NCBI RefSeq assembly: GCF_021129195.1
Contig: NZ_JAJOHW010000093.1
Span: forward strand, 1 to 64,000
Reading direction: 5' to 3'
DNA from: Chromobacterium aquaticum
Lineage (GTDB): Bacteria > Pseudomonadota > Gammaproteobacteria > Burkholderiales > Chromobacteriaceae
Length of the DNA stretch: 64,000 nucleotides
The position numbers and the translations under genes are program-made. The first letter of the stretch is position 1, and each line of letters starts with the position of its first letter. Below are positions 29,782 to 37,896 of the stretch, piece by piece. Below the pieces are notes generated by a model. The model ran no database searches and was not told the DNA's origin. It was given only the letters and a program-made list of their open reading frames with translations.

Positions 29782-30726
29782 ATGCGAGTCGTCGTAGCTC
29801 TGGGCGGCAATGCCCTGCAACGTCGCGGCGAGGCCATGACCGCCGACAACCAGCGCGCCAACGTCAAAGTGGCCGCCGAACAACTGGCCGGCGTGACCCG
29901 CTTGGGCCACAACCTGGTGATGTGCCACGGCAACGGGCCGCAAGTGGGCCTGCTGGGCCTGCAGAACGATGCCTACGCCCGCCACGTGGACGAAAAAGTG
30001 ACGCCCTATCCGCTGGACGTGCTGGGCGCGCAGACCGAAGGCATGATCGGCTACATGGTCGAGCAGGAGCTCGGCAATGTGCTGCCGTTCGAAGTGCCGA
30101 TCGCCACCATCCTGACCCAGACCGAAGTGGATGCCAACGATCCGGCCTTCAAGAACCCGACCAAATTCGTCGGCCCGGTCTACAGCAAGGAAGAAGCCGA
30201 CAAGCTGGCCGCGGAAAAAGGCTGGACCGTGAAGGCCGATGGCGAATACTTCCGTCGCGTGGTGCCCAGCCCGAAACCGAAGCGCATCTTCGAAATGCGC
30301 CCGATCAAATGGCTGATCGAAAAAGGCGTGGTCGTGATCGCGGCCGGCGGCGGCGGCATTCCCACCATGTACGAGGGCGACAAGCTGGTGGGCGTGGAAG
30401 CGGTGATCGACAAGGATCTGGCCTCGGCCTTGCTGGCGCGTGAAATCGACGCTGATTATTTTGTGATCGCCACTGACGTGAAAAGCGTGTTCGTCGGCTG
30501 GGGCACGCCGGAAGCCAAGGCCATCAAGCAGGCGCATCCGGACGAAATGGACAAGCTGGGTTTCGCCGCCGGCTCGATGGGCCCGAAAGTGGAGGCCGCT
30601 TGCGAGTTCGCCCGCCTGACCGGCAAGAAAGCGGTGATCGGCGCGCTGGAAGACATCGAGAAGATCGTCAAGGGCGAGGCCGGCACGGTGATCTCCACCG
30701 AGAAGGCCGGCATCAGCTGGTACTGA
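29782..30726 (+). CDS. arcC: Carbamate kinase
   Basis: Transfers phosphate from carbamoyl phosphate to ADP, the ATP-yielding step of arginine fermentation. 314 residues from ATG 29782 behind AAAGGAA. N-terminal V-V-A-L-G-G-N-A-L, substrate loop [14 protein letters not shown] near 190 and T-D-V-K near the nucleotide pocket are all present. Last gene of the operon, closed by a strong terminator. Confidence 0.96.
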   Translation: MRVVVALGGNALQRRGEAMTADNQRANVKVAAEQLAGVTRLGHNLVMCHGNGPQVGLLGLQNDAYARHVDEKVTPYPLDVLGAQTEGMIGYMVEQELGNVLPFEVPIATILTQTEVDANDPAFKNPTKFVGPVYSKEEADKLAAEKGWTVKADGEYFRRVVPSPKPKRIFEMRPIKWLIEKGVVVIAAGGGGIPTMYEGDKLVGVEAVIDKDLASALLAREIDADYFVIATDVKSVFVGWGTPEAKAIKQAHPDEMDKLGFAAGSMGPKVEAACEFARLTGKKAVIGALEDIEKIVKGEAGTVISTEKAGISWY

Positions 30727-30753
30727 ATCGCGAGTGCTTAGCCAAGCGTCAAG

Positions 30754-30780
30754 GGCTGCCGTCAGGCAGCCTTTTTTTTT
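30754..30780 (+). terminator. Terminator of arcDABC
   Basis: GGCTGCC (30754-30760), loop GTCA, GGCAGCC (30765-30771), then nine Ts ending just before the convergent patatin-like gene. Confidence 0.85.
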
Positions 30781-30783
30781 ATC

Positions 30784-31821
30784 TCAGCCCAGCAGCTTGG
30801 CGCGATGCAGACGGATGAAGTCCTGCCCGGCCTGGTAGCCGATTTGGTATAGCTGGGACAGATTGGAGTAGGACCAGTCCAGTTCCTGCTGCTGGCGCTC
30901 GGGATCGATCAGCGCGTCGAACTGGATCTTCAATACCTCGGTGCGCGGCCGGCCGTGCTCGTCCTTGTTGTGCAGCGCTTCGAACAACTTCAGGTCGTCG
31001 CGCGCGATTTCGGTCAGCGGGGTGATGATGGACTGTACCCAGGCATCGTAGAGATTGCGCGGCGGGTGCAGCAAGCGATCGCTGCCCAGCACGTCGAACA
31101 CCAGGGTGTAGTCGATGTGGTGATGATCGCGGAACAGCTGCTTGAAGTTCAGCGTGTCGATGGCGGCGCCCTCGATGTAATCGCCGTCGTCCAGGCGGTA
31201 TGGCGGGTAGATGAAGGGGAAGGACAGCGCGGCCAGGAAGTGTTCGTGGCTGATCTCGCTCTTGTCCCAGCAGCGCATCTCGCCGTGGCTGATATTGAAG
31301 GCGTTCAGATAGAACTGCGGCGCAATCTGGCGCAGGCGTTCAAAATCCACCACTTGTTCGATGAAGGGCACGTGCGCGCACAGCCCTTGGCTGGACGGCG
31401 TCAGATCGCTGGGGCACAGCGTGGCCAGCAGCAGCGAAGTCCAGTCGGCCAGCAGCCGTTGCCATGGTCCCTGGTCGGCCTGTTGCTGAATGCTCTGCAG
31501 CAGCGGATTCTGGCTCTGCCAGCTGCGCCACAACTCGGCGGCGGGGCCCGGCTTGTTGAACACCTTGTAGTTGACCGGCAGCAGTTGGTAGATGGGGTCG
31601 GACACGCCCAGATCGGACAAGCGACGCAAATTGTCCAGCGGCGTGCCCTTGCGCGGCGCCGCGTACAAGAGGCCGACGATGGCGCCGGCGCCGGAGGCGG
31701 AGATGATGTCGAACTCGACGCCGGCCTCGGTCAGCGCCACCAGCGCGCCGGCCATCAGGGTTGCATTTGGGGCGCCACCGCCCAATACCAGCGCGATGCT
31801 GGGCTTGTTTGCTATTGCCAT
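30784..31821 (-). CDS. Patatin-like protein with substituted catalytic residues
   Basis: 345 residues from the ATG at 31821, which has GGGGA upstream; a longer start at 31857 is less likely. The patatin fold is recognisable: N-terminal G-G-G loop, nucleophile-elbow region near residue 42, central aspartate-motif region. However, the elbow reads A-S-G-A-G-A-I where active patatins have G-T-S-A-G-A-I, the D-G-G motif is E-G-A, and the conserved Arg/Lys of the oxyanion loop is Asn. It may be a non-catalytic member or use shifted residues. Convergent with arcC; no partner gene is evident. Confidence 0.75.
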   Translation of the reverse strand: MAIANKPSIALVLGGGAPNATLMAGALVALTEAGVEFDIISASGAGAIVGLLYAAPRKGTPLDNLRRLSDLGVSDPIYQLLPVNYKVFNKPGPAAELWRSWQSQNPLLQSIQQQADQGPWQRLLADWTSLLLATLCPSDLTPSSQGLCAHVPFIEQVVDFERLRQIAPQFYLNAFNISHGEMRCWDKSEISHEHFLAALSFPFIYPPYRLDDGDYIEGAAIDTLNFKQLFRDHHHIDYTLVFDVLGSDRLLHPPRNLYDAWVQSIITPLTEIARDDLKLFEALHNKDEHGRPRTEVLKIQFDALIDPERQQQELDWSYSNLSQLYQIGYQAGQDFIRLHRAKLLG

Positions 31822-32017
31822 GAAGATCCCCGTGGTGAGTCGCCGCTGCTGCGCCATGCGTTGACGATGCGTTCGCGACGCAGTTTCATGTCATTGCCAT
31901 GCTTGAATTATGGATGCTGGCCGGCATTCCGCAATGCAATATGGCATGGGATGTGATGGAAACTATTGTTGCAAGAAAGATGCACTACTCAACTGTTTGT
32001 CATTGAGCAATGAAAGA

Positions 32018-32060
32018 TACCTTGCGCTGCAAGGTAGTGGTTCGTATAGTGCAATCACTA
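32018..32060. promoter_or_regulatory. Two palindromes upstream of the padR-type gene (probable operators)
   Basis: The 326-base gap 31822-32147 holds TACCTTGC-GCT-GCAAGGTA at 32018-32036, a perfect 8+8 palindrome, and TAGTG-CAAT-CACTA at 32047-32060. A related half-site, GCAAGATAGTG, recurs at 32099-32109, 39 bases before the gene. Spacing and repetition suggest autoregulation by the PadR-type repressor. The rest of the gap shows nothing clear. Confidence 0.5.
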
Positions 32061-32147
32061 GCAGATTGATGCCTTGGTCCGATTAGCTATCGTGTAATGC
32101 AAGATAGTGACGGGTAGCCGGACCGGGCGGTTTCAAGGAAGGACGAA

Positions 32148-32486
32148 ATGAAAACCCAGTTGAAGAAGGGGACTCTGGACATGTGCGTATTGGCGGTTTT
32201 GGCCCAGTCCGACAGCTATGCCTACGAACTGGTCAGCAAATTGTCGCAAACGATGGAAATCAGCGAAGGCACGATCTATCCGCTGATGCGCCGGCTGCAG
32301 AATGAATCCTGGGTCAGCACCTATCTGGTCGAGTCGGCATCCGGACCATCGCGCAAGTACTACACGCTGAGCGAGACGGGCAGACGGGAACTTGAAGTGA
32401 TGCGGGGCGAGTGGCGGGAATTCGTCAATGAAGTGAACAGCGTATTGAGTCGTCTGCCGGTGGCAGACCAGTCGGGAGAACAATAA
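32148..32486 (+). CDS. PadR family transcriptional regulator
   Basis: 112-residue PadR-type winged helix protein. It opens with L-K-K-G-T-L-D-M-C-V-L-A-V-L, has the helix-turn-helix and wing with E-G-T-I-Y-P-L-M-R-R-L around residues 42-52, then Y-Y-x-L-x-x-x-G. ATG 32148 behind AAGGAAGGA. It starts an operon with three envelope-type genes, the next beginning two bases after its stop codon, so it very probably controls them. The signal is unknown; PadR family members often sense phenolics or cell-wall stress. Confidence 0.88.
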   Translation: MKTQLKKGTLDMCVLAVLAQSDSYAYELVSKLSQTMEISEGTIYPLMRRLQNESWVSTYLVESASGPSRKYYTLSETGRRELEVMRGEWREFVNEVNSVLSRLPVADQSGEQ

Positions 32487-32488
32487 TC

Positions 32489-33577
32489 ATGAACCGCAAG
32501 ACATTCTTGAGCCAGCTGGAACAGGCGCTGGCGGGCATGCCGGCCGAGGAAATCGGCGAAATCCTCGCCGACTACCAAGAGTATTTCCATGACGCGCTGG
32601 AGGCTGGTCGCGCGGAGGACGAAGTGGTGGCCGCGCTGGGCAGCCCGCAGAAACTGGCCAAGGAGTTGAAGGCGCAGGCGCGTTACCGTCAATGGGAGAA
32701 CCATCGCTCCATCGGCAACCTGATGCGGGTGGTCGCGGCGGTGGCAGGCTTGGGGGTGTTGAACTTCTTCCTGGCGCTGCCCTTCATGCTCTATCTGCTA
32801 TGCCTGTCCATCGGCTACATGGTGTCCGGCAGCTTGCTGATCGCTGGCGTGGTGGTGGTGGCGGCCTGGGGCGGCAACACCTTGTTTGGCTGGCCGGAGC
32901 TGGAGCCCAGCTTGTCGCCCAAGGGTGGCGACTTTGAGTTGCAAGTGCGTCCGGCCGGCGAACTGGTGCATGGCGTCACCTTGAGACAGGGCCGGGTGGT
33001 GCTGAACCTGGACCCGGATGAGAGCGCCAGCCTGCGCACCCGCGCCGGCGATCCGGTTGCCGTCAGCTACGACGACGGCGAACTGAGAGTGGATGCCAGC
33101 GCTCCGGCGGCGCGGCGCTTGATCCAGCAGGAGGGCGAGCACGCGGTCAGCGTGGAGCGCGCGGAACTGAAATCGCTGGTGCTGGTGTCGGGTGACGGTG
33201 ATCGCATGGAGTTGGTGCAGGGCGGTGACGGGGAGTCGCTGCGTTGGCGGATGATTTCGGCGGAGGCTGCCACCAGCATGGGGGAGGCCAGCAAGCCGAC
33301 CAATCTGGTGCTGCGCGATGGCGACAGCTCGCTGGTGATCCGCGACAACCGGCTGTCGTTGAACGATGGCGACGGGCATTTCGAGATCGACGGCATCCCG
33401 GGCTTGTCCCTGCGGAGTTCAGCGGCGGTAAGCGGCTTCATCCTGTTGGTGATAGGCGCGCTGGGGCTGATGTTCTGCCTGTGGCTGACGCGGCTGACCT
33501 GGCGTGGCCTGGTGAATTATGTGCGCTATCAAATGGACTTGGTGGCAGGTAAAGGGGTGGGCGGTAACGTGGTTTGA
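32489..33577 (+). CDS. DUF1700/HAAS-domain membrane protein
   Basis: 362 residues. Residues 1-70 form the HAAS-like (DUF1700) alpha-helical domain (R-K-T-F-L-S-Q-L ... A-D-Y-x-E-Y-F-x-D-A), followed by paired membrane segments at about 75-130, a hydrophilic beta-rich region (about 140-305) facing the periplasm, and a last membrane segment at about 313-335 with a short basic tail. In Firmicutes, PadR-HAAS pairs sit beside DUF4097-type envelope-stress proteins; here the central region may play that role. Second gene of the operon, probably coupled to the regulator. Confidence 0.75.
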   Translation: MNRKTFLSQLEQALAGMPAEEIGEILADYQEYFHDALEAGRAEDEVVAALGSPQKLAKELKAQARYRQWENHRSIGNLMRVVAAVAGLGVLNFFLALPFMLYLLCLSIGYMVSGSLLIAGVVVVAAWGGNTLFGWPELEPSLSPKGGDFELQVRPAGELVHGVTLRQGRVVLNLDPDESASLRTRAGDPVAVSYDDGELRVDASAPAARRLIQQEGEHAVSVERAELKSLVLVSGDGDRMELVQGGDGESLRWRMISAEAATSMGEASKPTNLVLRDGDSSLVIRDNRLSLNDGDGHFEIDGIPGLSLRSSAAVSGFILLVIGALGLMFCLWLTRLTWRGLVNYVRYQMDLVAGKGVGGNVV

Positions 33578-33611
33578 CTCGCTGGATCTGAACGGAATTT
33601 GGGAGAGAAAC

Positions 33612-33905
33612 ATGAAACACGATGCATGCATTCAACAGTTGCAACTGACCATGGTGCGCTTGCCGGAAGCGGAGCTGCGCAAGATCCTGGATGAATACCG
33701 CGACTACATCCGCGATGCGGTGGCGGACCCACGCAATGAGGGCCGGCTGATCGCCGCATTGGCGGATTCCCGGCAGTTGGCGGTTGCGGCCTTTGCCCGG
33801 CGGCGTCTGCTGCGCGCCCAGTGCGCGCGCCTGGCTCGCCACGCGCTGGGTGGGATGGCCGCCGCCTGCGGCGTGGTGGCGATGTATTGGCTGTTTCTGC
33901 AATGA
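33612..33905 (+). CDS. Small HAAS-like membrane protein
   Basis: 97 residues from ATG 33612 (site GGGAGAGAA); the open frame extends upstream into the previous gene, but with no ribosome site. The N-terminal 50 residues resemble the HAAS domain of the preceding gene (R-L-P-E-A-E-L-R-K-I-L-D-E-Y-R-D-Y-I), and one membrane helix closes the protein at about residues 79-96. Probably an adaptor paralogue of the 362-residue protein. No function is known. Confidence 0.65.
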   Translation: MKHDACIQQLQLTMVRLPEAELRKILDEYRDYIRDAVADPRNEGRLIAALADSRQLAVAAFARRRLLRAQCARLARHALGGMAAACGVVAMYWLFLQ

Positions 33906-33962
33906 TGGACGAGCGCCGCCGGTTCTGCGGCGGCTTCGACACTAAAAAGAAGGAGATGCGTG

Positions 33963-34724
33963 ATGAAGAGGGAAACGATGCTGGCGCTGGCGGGCCTGTT
34001 GTGGACCGGAGCGGCGCTGGCCGCCGAGGGGACGATAGACAAGCTGGTGATCAAGGGTGACGCGGCGGTGCTGAAGCTGAGCACGGATGCGCAGAAGCCC
34101 TACCGGCTGGACCTGAACAAGAGCGGCTGGGACGAGGGCAAGTGCAGCGCCCAGGCACGGCAGGAGGGCGGCGTGGTCACCATCACGGTCAAGCTCAATG
34201 ACAAGCTGCTGGGTAAGAGTTGCCGCTTGGAAATCGCCGGTAATCTAAAGCCGGGCAAGCTGCTGGAAGTCAGCCTTAACGCGGTCAAGGGTTCGATCAA
34301 CGGCGAATACAAGGCGGTCAGCGTGGACAGCCAGGCGCTGGAGTTGGAGCTGGCCGGCAAGGCCGGTAATCTGACTTTGGCCGGCAGCGCGATCAAGGCA
34401 CAGGCCAAGGGCGCTTACGACAAGCTGGTGTTGAAGGGGCAGGCGTTGAAACTGGGCTTTGAAGGCCGCAGCCGCGAACTCAGCCTGGACGGCCAGGCGG
34501 TGAAGGCGGAGTTGAAACTGACCGATCCCAAGCCCAGCGGCACCTTGGCGCTGGACGCGACCTCGGGCTCCTTGAAGCTGTCGTTGCCGAAATCCGCCAG
34601 CCTGCAATACGAGGTGCGCGGCACCGCGTCGGCGGTGGACAGCAAGCTGCCCAGCACCGCGGGCGCGCCGCTCAAACTGAACGCGCGCGGCCAGGCCTTG
34701 AAGGTAGAGGTGGTGGCCGACTGA
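33963..34724 (+). CDS. Periplasmic beta-repeat protein (DUF4097/GIN-like), hypothetical
   Basis: 253 residues with a signal peptide (about residues 1-20, ending A-L-A-A). The mature part is built of roughly 20-25-residue beta repeats of the form L-x-L-x-G-Q-A-L-K-L, which looks like a small right-handed helix similar in style to DUF4097 putative adhesin/GIN domains. Start ATG 33963 with AGGAG eight bases upstream; GTG 33960 would add one residue. Last gene of the PadR operon, closed by a terminator. Function unknown; an envelope sensor or scaffold is a guess. Confidence 0.6.
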   Translation: MKRETMLALAGLLWTGAALAAEGTIDKLVIKGDAAVLKLSTDAQKPYRLDLNKSGWDEGKCSAQARQEGGVVTITVKLNDKLLGKSCRLEIAGNLKPGKLLEVSLNAVKGSINGEYKAVSVDSQALELELAGKAGNLTLAGSAIKAQAKGAYDKLVLKGQALKLGFEGRSRELSLDGQAVKAELKLTDPKPSGTLALDATSGSLKLSLPKSASLQYEVRGTASAVDSKLPSTAGAPLKLNARGQALKVEVVAD

Positions 34725-34744
34725 GGCAGGCTGGGATCAAAGCG

Positions 34745-34769
34745 AAACGGAGCCCTGAGGCTCCGTTTT
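34745..34769 (+). terminator. Terminator of the PadR-HAAS operon
   Basis: AAACGGAGCC (34745-34754), loop CTGA, complement at 34759-34768, then T and C. The A run on the 5' side may also serve the convergent apt gene. Confidence 0.75.
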
Positions 34770-34789
34770 CACATGGCGCTAGCGGATGC

Positions 34790-35338
34790 TTAGTAAGCGC
34801 AGACGGTGAACAGCTCCAGGCCGCCATCGCGCACCAGCTTGCCGCCGCCTAGCTCCGGCAACTCAATGATGGCGGCCGCTTCCAACACATCGGCGCCCAT
34901 GCGCTTGAGCAGCTTGTAGCCGGCCATCATGGTGCCGCCGGTGGCGACCAGATCGTCGATCAGGATCACGCGGTCGCCGGGCTTGCAGGCGTCGGTGTGC
35001 ATTTCCACCGCGGCATTGCCGTATTCCAGCTCGTATTCCTCTTCCACCGTGGTGAAGGGCAGCTTGCCGCGCTTGCGGATCGGCACGAAACCGACGTTCA
35101 GCTCATAGGCCAGCACCGAGCCGATGATGAAGCCGCGCGCGTCCAGGCCCGCCACCAGGTCCACCTTCTCCATCATGTAGCGGTGCACATAGATGTCGAT
35201 CAGCATGCGGAAGGTTTTGGGGTTCTGCAGCAGCGGGGTGATGTCGCGGAACATCACGCCTTGTTGCGGCCAGTTGGGCACAGTGCGAATCCAGCCCTTC
35301 AGATAGCTGGAGTAGTCGAGATTACTAAGGTTTTCCAT
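34790..35338 (-). CDS. apt: Adenine phosphoribosyltransferase
   Basis: Salvages adenine to AMP with PRPP. 182 residues. The PRPP-binding motif [13 protein letters not shown] is at about residues 121-133, and a flexible loop rich in Arg/Lys (R-K-R-G-K-L-P) lies upstream. It follows the NCS2 purine permease gene on the same strand but with a terminator between them, so the two form a functional pair with probably separate or partly coupled transcription. Confidence 0.96.
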   Translation of the reverse strand: MENLSNLDYSSYLKGWIRTVPNWPQQGVMFRDITPLLQNPKTFRMLIDIYVHRYMMEKVDLVAGLDARGFIIGSVLAYELNVGFVPIRKRGKLPFTTVEEEYELEYGNAAVEMHTDACKPGDRVILIDDLVATGGTMMAGYKLLKRMGADVLEAAAIIELPELGGGKLVRDGGLELFTVCAY

Positions 35339-35385
35339 GGCCTAATTGTACTTCGAAATGAAGAGAGTCGCGGCGCGGCCCGCAA

Positions 35386-35416
35386 GAAAAAGCCCGCCGC
35401 GCGGCGCGGCAGGCTT
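35386..35416 (-). terminator. Terminator of the NCS2 permease gene
   Basis: On the minus strand, AAGCC-GCCGCG stems with CGCGGC-GGCTT around a short loop, followed by Ts. It lies 25 bases past the permease stop and before apt. Confidence 0.65.
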
Positions 35417-35441
35417 GGGGTCCGCATCAATTATTGATGTT

Positions 35442-36740
35442 TCAGTGGAAGAAAGCCAGCTTGAATACCCACAGCGCGGCAATGATCAGCACCGGCGGCT
35501 TGAGGTCGGCGAAGCGGCCGGCCAGGATCTTGATCACCGCGTAGCTGATGAAGCCGAAGGCGATGCCGTCGGCGATGGAGAAAGTGAACGGCATCGCCAG
35601 CGCGGTCATCACCGCCGGCGCGGACTCGGTCAGGTCGCTCCAGTCGATCTCGGCCAGGCCGCGCGCCATCAGCACCGCCACATAGCACAGCGCCGGAGCG
35701 GTGGCGTAGGCGGGCACGGTGGCTGCCAGCGGCGACAGCCACAGCGAAGCCAGGAACAGCAAGGCCACCACCATGGCGGTCAGGCCGGTACGGCCGCCGA
35801 CGGCGGTGCCGGCGGCGGACTCCACATAGGCGGTGGTGGACGAAGTGCCCATCACCGCGCCGGCGGTGATCGCCACCGAGTCGGCCAGCAGCGCGCGCTT
35901 CAGGCGCGGCAGCTTGCCGTCCTTGTCCAGTAGGCCGGCGCGATGCGATACGCCGACCAGGGTGCCGGTGGTGTCGAACAGGTCAACGAAGAAGAAGACA
36001 AAGATCACACCGATCAGGCCGGCTTGCAGCGCGCCGGCGATGTCCATCTGCATGAAGGTCGGCGCCATGCTGGGCACCGGCGCCACCACGCCCTTGAACG
36101 GAGACAGGCCCATGGCGATGGACAGCACCGTCACCACCAGGATGCCGATGATGATGGAGCCCGGCACCTTGCGGTATTCCAGCGCCACGATCAGGAAGAA
36201 ACCCAGGATGGCCAGCAGGGTGGTGGGCTTGTGGATGTCGCCCAGGGTCAGATAGGTTTCCGGATGCGGCGCGATCACGCCGGCGTTCTTCAGCGCGATG
36301 ATGGCTAGGAACATGCCGACGCCGGCTGAGATGGCGAATTTCAGCGACTGCGGGATCGCGTTGACGATGGCCTCGCGCACGCGGAACAGGCTGACCGCCA
36401 GGAACACGATGCCGGAGATGAAGACCGCGCCCAGCGCGGTTTCCCACGACAGCCCCATGCCCTTGACCACGCTGAAGGTGAAGTAGGCGTTCAGGCCCAT
36501 GCCCGGCGCCAGCGCGATCGGGTAATTGGCCACCAGGCCCATGATGGCGGTGCCCAGCGCGGCCGCCAGACAGGTGGCGACGAAGACCGCGTTCAGGTCC
36601 ATGCCGGTGCTGGACAGGATCAAGGGATTGACCAGGATGATGTAGGCCATGGTCAGGAAGGTGGTAAAGCCGGCGATGACTTCCGTCTTCACCGTGGTGC
36701 CGTTTTCTTTCAGCTTGAAGAAGCTGTCAAGGAATTGCAT
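35442..36740 (-). CDS. NCS2 family purine permease (adenine/guanine/hypoxanthine type)
   Basis: 432-residue transporter of the AzgA-like branch of NCS2, about 13-14 membrane segments. The N-terminal F-K-L-K-E-N-G-T-T-V-K-T-E-V-I-A-G-F-T-T-F-L-T-M-style opening and the A-P-G-M-G-L-N-A-Y-F motif near residue 83 are diagnostic, as are D-L-F-D-T-T-G-T-L-V-G and T-S-S-T-T-A-Y-V-E-S. Its neighbour apt favours adenine as substrate, but hypoxanthine/guanine cannot be excluded. No purine riboswitch is visible in the 165 bases upstream. Confidence 0.9.
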   Translation of the reverse strand: MQFLDSFFKLKENGTTVKTEVIAGFTTFLTMAYIILVNPLILSSTGMDLNAVFVATCLAAALGTAIMGLVANYPIALAPGMGLNAYFTFSVVKGMGLSWETALGAVFISGIVFLAVSLFRVREAIVNAIPQSLKFAISAGVGMFLAIIALKNAGVIAPHPETYLTLGDIHKPTTLLAILGFFLIVALEYRKVPGSIIIGILVVTVLSIAMGLSPFKGVVAPVPSMAPTFMQMDIAGALQAGLIGVIFVFFFVDLFDTTGTLVGVSHRAGLLDKDGKLPRLKRALLADSVAITAGAVMGTSSTTAYVESAAGTAVGGRTGLTAMVVALLFLASLWLSPLAATVPAYATAPALCYVAVLMARGLAEIDWSDLTESAPAVMTALAMPFTFSIADGIAFGFISYAVIKILAGRFADLKPPVLIIAALWVFKLAFFH

Positions 36741-36840
36741 GGCGAAACGCGCTCCAGGGGCGATAGGGATAGAAAAAACGTGCCATTTTATTCAGCCTGA
36801 AGAGATTTACCTAAATCTTGACGTGAAAATAACTTGGCGA

Positions 36841-36870
36841 TTAACAGCGGATGGCGGCTTGTGGTATTCT
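36841..36870 (+). promoter_or_regulatory. Predicted promoter of gmk
   Basis: TTAACA (36841-36846), 18 bases, TATTCT (36865-36870) with a TG two bases before the -10 (extended -10). It is 35 bases from the gmk start. Confidence 0.45.
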
Positions 36871-36905
36871 GGAGAATTACTCATTTGGCAGGAAAACACC
36901 TTCTC

Positions 36906-37532
36906 ATGAGCCAGCCAACCGGTAATATCTTTATCGTGGTCGCTCCGTCCGGCGCGGGGAAAACCTCGCTGGTGGCGGCGCTGCTAGCCGCCGAGCCTAC
37001 GGTGGAACTGTCCATTTCCTATAGCACGCGCCCGCCGCGCACGGGAGAGGTGGACGGCAAGCATTATCACTTCGTCGATCAGGCGGTCTTCAAGTCCATG
37101 ATAGACCGTGGCGATTTCCTCGAGCACGCCGAAGTCTACGGCAACTACTATGGCACCAGCGCGCCGTGGATACGCAGCCGCCTGGACGTGGGGCAGGACA
37201 TTCTGCTGGAGATAGACTGGCAGGGCGCCGAGCAGGTGCGCAAGACCTTCCCGGACGCGATCGGCATCTTCATCGCGCCGCCGTCGATCGAAGAGTTGGA
37301 GCGCCGTCTGCGCGGCCGCGCCACCGACAGCGAGGAAGTGATCCGTCGCCGGCTGGCTTCCGCCCGCGCCGAGATCGACAAGATCGCCGAGTACGACTAC
37401 ATCGTGGTCAATGACGATTTCGAACGTGCCCGGCTCGACTTGATCAGCATCGTGCGCGCCAACCGCCTGCGCAGCGCCATTCAGTGTCGCAAGCTGGCGA
37501 CCATGCTGGCGCGCATGGGGCAGGGCGGCTGA
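36906..37532 (+). CDS. gmk: Guanylate kinase
   Basis: Phosphorylates GMP to GDP. 208 residues from ATG 36906; the open frame runs further upstream but homology begins here. P-loop A-P-S-G-A-G-K-T-S at about 13-21, GMP-binding S-Y-S-T-R-P-P-R and the Y-G-N-Y-Y-G-T segment are intact. It heads the widely conserved gmk-rpoZ-spoT series, linking guanine nucleotides and the stringent response. Confidence 0.97.
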   Translation: MSQPTGNIFIVVAPSGAGKTSLVAALLAAEPTVELSISYSTRPPRTGEVDGKHYHFVDQAVFKSMIDRGDFLEHAEVYGNYYGTSAPWIRSRLDVGQDILLEIDWQGAEQVRKTFPDAIGIFIAPPSIEELERRLRGRATDSEEVIRRRLASARAEIDKIAEYDYIVVNDDFERARLDLISIVRANRLRSAIQCRKLATMLARMGQGG

Positions 37533-37669
37533 ACGCCAGTTCGCCTCCGACCTGTGCCGCTGTTGGTGAGTCGGCTAAAATTTAGATATAGTGATCCCTC
37601 TGGGCGTTGCTGCGGCCGCGAGCATGGCGACCGACAACGCCCTTGGCAACTTGATTGGAAAGAAAACAC

Positions 37670-37876
37670 ATGGCCCGTATTACTGTTGACGATTGCCTGG
37701 ACCGCATCCAGAACCGTTTCGACCTGACCCTGGCCGCCGCCTACCGCGCGCGCCAGGTTGCTTCCGGCGCCAGCCCCTTCGTTGAAGCCGGCCGCCACAA
37801 GCCCACCGTCGTCGCGCTGCGTGAAATCGCCGCCGGCCACGTCGGCAAGGAAGTTCTGAGCCGCGGCAAAGCCTGA
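37670..37876 (+). CDS. rpoZ: RNA polymerase omega subunit
   Basis: Assembly subunit of RNA polymerase and part of a ppGpp site in proteobacteria. 68 residues, beginning M-A-R-I-T-V-D-D-C, with the R-F-x-L-x-x-x-A-x-x-R-A-x-Q motif at about 16-29. ATG 37670 behind GGAAAG. It sits between gmk and spoT, the standard order, with 20 bases before spoT. Confidence 0.97.
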   Translation: MARITVDDCLDRIQNRFDLTLAAAYRARQVASGASPFVEAGRHKPTVVALREIAAGHVGKEVLSRGKA

Positions 37877-37896
37877 TAGCAAGTGGGTGGTGGGTT

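Noticed and set aside
35339-36905. Purine riboswitch upstream of the NCS2 permease or apt
   Set aside because: No conserved purine-aptamer loops in either gap; the stem between the two genes is an ordinary terminator.
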